From the NCBI RefSeq assembly GCF_000526795.1, contig NZ_JAGT01000002.1, forward strand, positions 1 through 22,201: a DNA stretch of 22,201 bases, read 5' to 3'. The stretch is from Ruminococcus flavefaciens AE3010. GTDB lineage: Bacteria > Bacillota > Clostridia > Oscillospirales > Ruminococcaceae. Positions 17,609-22,201 of the stretch are shown one piece after another (position 1 is the first letter of the stretch; every line of letters starts with the position of its first letter). The notes below the pieces were generated by a model that made no database searches, had not been told where the DNA came from, and saw only the letters and a list, made by a program, of their open reading frames with translations. The position numbers and the translations under genes are program-made.

Positions 17609-18384
17609 ATGGAAAAACAAGGAAGTCATAAGTAAGAAACAGATAAGCTTTCCAAAAAGCTTTTCAGTGGGCGGGAAGCAGCAGCACGTAATAAAGAATC
17701 TCGACCTTGAGATATACAAGGGCGATTTTACAGTTATAGTAGGTTCCTCGGGAGCAGGCAAATCCACCCTGCTGTATATGCCTTTCGGGAATGGATAAGC
17801 CGTCTTTGGGCAGGATAAACTACTGCGGCGAGGATATTACGGATATGTGCGACGACAAGCTTGCAGTATTCCGCAGAAAGCACTGCGGCTTTGTATTTCA
17901 GCAGATACACCTTGTTGACAGCAATGAGTGGTCCATGGATAACGTAATAAGCACGGGCAATGCTTACAGGACAGAAGCAGAAGGAGCTAAAAGCAAAGGC
18001 TATGGAGCTTTTTGAAAAAATGGGCATATCCGAGGAGCTCACCCGTAAATTCCCTGCTCAGCTGTCAGGCGGTGAGGCTCAGCGCTCGGCTATGGTGCGT
18101 GCTCTTATCAATGATCCCGATATCGTATTTGCCGACGAGCCTACGGGCGCTCTCAACAGCGCAGGAGTAAAGTCCCGTCCTTGATGTGCTGACAAATATC
18201 AATAATGCGGGACAGTCCGTGGTAATGGTTACCCACGATATAAAGTCAGTCCGCCGCGGCAATCGTATCATATACTTACAGGACGGCGGTATCATGGGAG
18301 AATGTGAGCTGGGCAAGTATGTCAGCGGAGACAAGCAGCGCCATGAAAAGGTAAGGAAGTTTCTGGAGGGTAATGGAATGGTAA
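17609..18384 (+). CDS. ABC transporter ATP-binding protein, MacB/LolD/BceA class (right copy), frameshifted
   Basis: Mirror of 15088-15866. The start codon at 17609 has GGGGGT 4 nt upstream. In this copy the stretch with [20 protein letters not shown] through [16 protein letters not shown] is uninterrupted, which the left copy breaks. Conversely this copy has extra bases near 17632, 17782, 17935, 17962 and 18175. It ends with a TAA at 18382-18384 that overlaps the permease start. The two copies together give a complete ~257-residue ATPase, so neither is good evidence for a decayed gene. Confidence 0.88.
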
Positions 18385-20739
18385 AGCTTATAAAGTCGGG
18401 CTTCCACAAGGACAGGAACCATAATGTCCGTCCTTTCTGATGATAATCATAATAGCCACATTCCTTTTGCATTCAGGATTGTTTGCCTCCATGTATCCCA
18501 AGCTCTATGATGAATATGGCACGCAGCGGAGGGTATTGCAGACTATTTGTTCATGACCAATGCAAACGCTGAAGATATCGAAAGTGTCCTATCTCCGAAA
18601 AATGATATTGACTCGTATAGCGTTCAGGACTTGGTGTATTTAAACACTTTGAAAGTTAACTACGAGCAAATGCTCAAAGGAGAAAAAAAGATTCCAGCTG
18701 GATAATTCAGCGTTTCGGAGATAACATCGGCTATGACAGGCTTGATTTTAATGAAGCGTGATGACAGTGTAAAGCGGCAGGCGGATATACATCAACGCAT
18801 ATACTGCTATAAGCAATGATCTTTGTACAGGTGATAAAATGTATCTTGATACGGAATTTGGCAGGTATGAATATACAGTTGCGGGAATATATCAGCATCT
18901 GCTCCTGGGCAACACATATTCATATATATCAGTACTTTTAGATGATGAGTCATTTGCCGAACTGAGTGAAGCTCAGCAAAGATCAGGCGGTACACCGATT
19001 CGGGTCGCATACATAAATGCTGATAAATGCGAAGATATTGATAAGTCCAATGCAGCAGGTACCTGAATTCACTTCAAAACAATGTAGAAGTGTATGTTGG
19101 AGGGATTTTCGGTAAAGGCTTTGTAAAGACAGCTATACTGGTAATAGTTAATATCCTTGCAGGCTTTATGGCAGTGTTCGCGCTGATAATCATGGCGATA
19201 TGGCATTATAATGATAATATTCACCATAAACAACAATATCAGCAGGGATATAGTCAATATCGGAAGCACTCAGGGCTGTGGGGTATACCGTGGGACAGAT
19301 AAGGGCTGCACTTACTGCTGAATATGTTATCATCGGAGCTGTGGGGTCGGCAGTCGGAAATAGCTCTTTTCCTATCTGGTCTTTCCTGCTGCTGAAAAGA
19401 TGTTCATTCGGGAAATATGCGGCATCGTGTGGAAGAAGCGGTTTTATCCCGTAATAACACCGGGAGTTCTGGTTGGAATGCTTGCAGTAATGATGTGGCG
19501 TGTCGTATTTCTCAACGCGAAAGATAAAGAAGCTCCACCCTGCAACAGCTCTCAGATTCGGACTGAAATCCAACAGCTTTAAAAAGAACCACTTCCCTCT
19601 CAGCGAGACAAAAGGCCGAGCTGAATATACTACTTGCGCTGAAAAGCTCAATGCAGAATATGGGGCAGAAACATCACTGTATTCTTTATTATAACGGCTG
19701 TGGCATTCGTTGCGGTCTTTTCGGGATTATTGTTTTACAATACAAAGGTGGATATAACCAATTTTCAGCGAATGATACAGGGAGATGCCTCCCGATGCTT
19801 ATATCTACCTTGAGGAACACTTCTTTCGAGGCATCATACAAAGCTATAGATAAAATAAAAAATGTAAACGGCATATCGCAGGTGTACGGACTGGGCTGGA
19901 CAACAGCAAGTGTCGGAGGCGGCGATGTTGATCTTTTATATGTAACGGAGCCTGAATATGTGTACTGCGGCGTTTATGAGGGAGAGATAATGCGCAGGGA
20001 CAATGAGGTCGTAGTGGGAAGCACTGTTGCCGAAAGGCTCGGAGTTGGGGTAGGCGATGAGATAGTTATTGAATACGGAGATGAGAGCGGACGTTATCTT
20101 ATAACAGGTCTTCAGCAGTCTATGCTGAGCAACAGGATCTATATTACTGATAAGGGCGCACAGGCAATAGGCGTAAATACAACCTATGATTACTTCGTGC
20201 AAGAGTAACAGATGCTACAGACAAGAAGGTAGATATTGTTTTAAGCACGATAAAAGAAATGGATGATTGCGGCGTGTCAGACGTTAAGAATTACTACAGG
20301 CATGTGAGAAGCAATGAGAAATACACCTGTTTATGCCGTAGGCTTTATTGTACTGGTAATGATAATACTCAGTGTTGCAACTGTGCTGTTTGTCATAAGG
20401 CTTCTGCTCAAGACCGTATTCATCAAAAAAGAGCGGGAGTTCGGCATAAAGAAGGCTGTAGGCTTTACGAGCACTCAGCTTCGCTGCCAGCTGTCGCTGT
20501 CCCTCATGCCGACAACTATAATAGCAGCTGTTTCGGGTTCGGTACTGGGTTATCTTCTTCTGAATCCGCTGTTCACACTTATACTCGGCGGCTACGGCAT
20601 ACGAAATGCAAATCTGCTGCTCCGGCCGCTTATGATACTGATAACAGCAGCTGCAGTAACAGTCATGGTTTTTGTGTTCTGCTTTGTGATGTCAGGCAGA
20701 ATGAAGAAGCTGTCGGCTTATAAGCTCATACAGGAATAA
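18378..20739 (+). CDS. FtsX/MacB-type ABC permease (right copy), frameshifted
   Basis: Mirror of 12744-15094. Long in-frame stretches here cover YLDTEFGRYEYTVAGIYQHL (outer domain 1), the second outer domain (19790-20200, NVNGISQVYGLGWTTASVGG onward) and the whole last FtsX block (20314-20739), which is clean in this copy. Around 19085-19170 the helix reads KTAILVIVNILAGFMAVFAL. The left copy has a stop in the same place. Breaks near 18437, 18525, 18690, 18750, 19050, 19205, 19265, 19360, 19500, 19610, 19790 and 20195 are not shared with the left copy where I compared them. Confidence 0.86.
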
Positions 20740-20762
20740 GATTTTTAAAGGGAGATATGATC

Positions 20763-21479
20763 ATGAAAGGAAAAAAAAATAACAGCTGCGTTATTCGCAG
20801 CATGCATCATCGGAAACGCAGCCGCTTACGGCAGCGATAATGTTTTCCCGCATTCAATAACAGCTTCTGCGGAGACTATTGATTCGGGAGAGTTCGGGGG
20901 AAGCTTCAGCTGGGAGCTCGATGATGCAGGGATACTTAAAATAAACGGCTCGGGAGAGATACTTGACTGGTCATGGGTAAAATGATCGGAGGGTATACGG
21001 CCATTGCAGGATAACAGATGTTATCATAGGAGAAGGTATCAAAAAACTGGGATATGTAGACTATTCACCATATGGGCTTGAAAATATAACGCTGCTCGAT
21101 CCCGAATGTGTATTCTGCGAAACACCTGACAATGCAGACCCAACAGGCAGCGATATCATCAGTAATATCCGATACACAGGTGTCATTCACGGCTACAAGG
21201 ACTCTGCTGCACAGACCTATGCAGAGAAGCACGGCTTTAAATTCCAAGGAGATAGAGGTTACGGCTGTCAGGATAAAGGGCGACGTAAACGGTGACGGAG
21301 AAATTCAGCGTTTTCAGATCTTCTCCTTTTTTCAGAAAATGGCTGCTTGCCGTTCCCGATACCGAGCTTGCTGACAGAAAGTCCGCTGATCTGTGGCGAG
21401 GACGATCACCTTGATATTTTCGATCTTTGTCTCATGAGGAAAGCTCTGCTTGAAAAGGAAAAAAGACCTTACCGCTTAA
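20763..21479 (+). CDS. secreted BspA-like LRR protein with dockerin (right copy), frameshifted
   Basis: Mirror of 12006-12720. Here the A-run after the start codon has 9 A instead of 11, which shifts the signal peptide out of frame. The central part (TASAETIDSGEFGGSFSWEL, DDAGILKINGSGEILDWSW) reads cleanly in this copy, and is broken in the left copy near 12630. The dockerin region has extra bases near 21312 and 21340. Combining copies gives one continuous protein. AAAGGGAG lies 8 nt before ATG 20763, and the permease stop is 23 nt upstream. Confidence 0.84.
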
Positions 21480-21508
21480 AAACAGGCAATATAATACTAT
21501 ATAAAACG

Positions 21509-21543
21509 AACACGCAGCCGGCTGTTTTGGCCGACTGCGTGTT
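21509..21543. terminator. terminator after the dockerin gene (right copy)
   Basis: Same stem as 11944-11977 (AACACGCAGCCGGC / GCCGACTGCGTGTT), ending in GTTTT on the plus strand. The loop has one extra G compared with the left copy. Confidence 0.85.
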
Positions 21544-21612
21544 TTATGCATCTGCAAAAATGCTGTATACCGCCATTTGCAGGACGGACACAAATTATTT
21601 ACAGATATGGTA

Positions 21613-21641
21613 TTGACAAACTGCTACAACTGTGTTATACT
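21613..21641 (+). promoter_or_regulatory. promoter of the GntR operon (right copy)
   Basis: TTGACA (21613-21618), 17 nt, TATACT (21636-21641). Identical to the left copy at 11845-11873. Confidence 0.85.
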
Positions 21642-21671
21642 GTATATACAGTGATATATACAGTATAACAC
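21632..21671. promoter_or_regulatory. palindromic operator over the GntR promoter (right copy)
   Basis: The same 17-6-17 inverted repeat as at 11815-11854, without any difference between copies. It overlaps the -10 box and the start site. Confidence 0.8.
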
Positions 21672-21683
21672 AGGAGTGCACTT

Positions 21684-22057
21684 ATGAAGATAGTTATAAA
21701 AAAAAAATCCGAGCTGCCTATCTATGAACAGATAGAGCAGCAGATAAAGGCTCAGATACTTGAAGGCAAGGTCGCAGAGGACGAGCAGCTGCCGTCTATC
21801 CGCCAGCTTGCCAGAGATCTGAAGATAAGCGTTATCACAACTACAAGAGTATACAACGACCTTGCTGAGGAGGGATTTATCATCTCCGTCACAGGCAAGG
21901 GCTATTTCGTTGCACCAAGCAACAATGAGCTCCTCCGTGAGCGTATGCTGTGCGAAATGGAGGAGGGCTTCGAGAAAGCCGTACTTAACGGCAGAAATGC
22001 GGGACTTTCCGATGACGAGATCATCGCCCCGCCCTAAAAAAATTTCTGGAGGAATGA
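21684..22057 (+). CDS. GntR-family repressor, YtrA subfamily (right copy), late frameshift
   Basis: Mirror of 11431-11802. The first ~113 residues agree with the left copy apart from one N-to-K change caused by a C-to-A difference in an A-run near 21701. Near 22025 the sequence reads GCCCCGCCC instead of GCCGCCC, which shifts the last ten codons; the left copy (IIAALKKFLEE) gives the intended end. The stop codon of the intended frame is at 22055-22057. Confidence 0.9.
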
Positions 22058-22060
22058 TTT

Positions 22061-22201
22061 ATGGAGAACATTCTTGAGATAAGCGGACTTAACAAGTCTT
22101 ACGACAGCTTCGCGCTGAAGGACGTCACCTTTTCCCTGCCAAAAGGGTATATCATGGGCTTCGTAGCGGAAAACGGCTCGGGCAAGACCACTACTATCCG
22201 C
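22061..22201 (+). CDS. ABC transporter ATP-binding protein, YtrB-like, start only (right copy)
   Basis: The first 47 codons of the ATPase also encoded at 10543-11427. They begin MENILEISGLNKSYDSFALK and run into Walker A, where the window ends. The Walker A glycine reads Ala (GCG for GGC, 'FVAENGSGK'), a base swap relative to the left copy that would damage a real ATPase; read error is more likely. Confidence 0.9.
   Translation, partial: MENILEISGLNKSYDSFALKDVTFSLPKGYIMGFVAENGSGKTTTIR

Larger units (their letters stand above)
16899..22201. repeat. right arm of the inverted repeat
   Basis: Reverse-complement copy of 11287-16576, running to the window end. It carries the same six genes and the same promoters, operator and terminator in the same relative order, but with its own set of indels. 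It is probably a second read of the same DNA and should not be counted as a second locus until checked. Confidence 0.97.

Noticed and set aside
11287..22201. The inverted arms as terminal repeats of a composite transposon or integrative element
   Set aside because: The arms contain ordinary operons with their own regulation. There is no transposase, integrase or target-site duplication, and the loop is only a fragment of a kinase gene.
1..22201. CRISPR arrays, tRNA or rRNA genes, phage genes
   Set aside because: No regularly spaced short repeats, cloverleaf-like sequences, rRNA signatures or phage structural motifs were found on either strand.

Overview
The window looks like part of a Firmicutes (Clostridia) chromosome, most likely an anaerobic gut or rumen Ruminococcus. 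The best clue is a type I dockerin of the Ruminococcus style (DVNGDGEF loop, then DLCEDDHLDIFD) on a BspA-like leucine-rich-repeat protein. Strong AGGAGG ribosome binding sites and consensus sigma-A promoters fit this. The sequence has many single-base insertions and deletions, mostly in homopolymers. Almost every long gene is therefore split over two or three frames, although its protein can be read through. I treat these breaks as read or assembly errors, not real pseudogenes.

Layout. 1-788 (-) is the N-terminal three quarters of class I DAHP synthase (aroF type). 1067-2794 (+) is a membrane-anchored S41-like peptidase behind a perfect promoter. A bidirectional terminator at 2797-2825 separates it from a long run of minus-strand genes. 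Read in transcription order, right to left, these are: a sensor histidine kinase, a MacB/Bce-like ABC ATPase, an FtsX-type permease and a dockerin/LRR protein (16576-12006). Next is a YtrA-type GntR regulator, its ABC ATPase, two ABC-2 permeases and a membrane-anchored beta-lactamase-fold serine hydrolase (11802-7126). Then come an ECF-type sigma factor with its membrane anti-sigma partner (6873-4987) and a NatA/NatB-like ABC exporter (4784-2836). Together they read as an envelope-stress or antimicrobial-export neighbourhood with three independent sensing modules. That functional reading is inference.

The dominant structural feature is a giant inverted repeat. The stretch 11287-16576 returns as its reverse complement at 16899-22201, around a single-copy loop of about 322 nt (16577-16898). 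The loop is colinear with the right arm inside the histidine kinase gene, while the left arm meets it abruptly mid-gene. The arms differ mainly by independent one-base indels, and combining them restores intact reading frames. The simplest explanation is a fold-back (inverted) chimera from amplification, library preparation or long-read assembly, so the genes right of 16576 are probably a second reading of the same locus. A true genomic inverted duplication is not excluded from sequence alone.

I found no rRNA, tRNA, CRISPR array, insertion sequence or phage gene.
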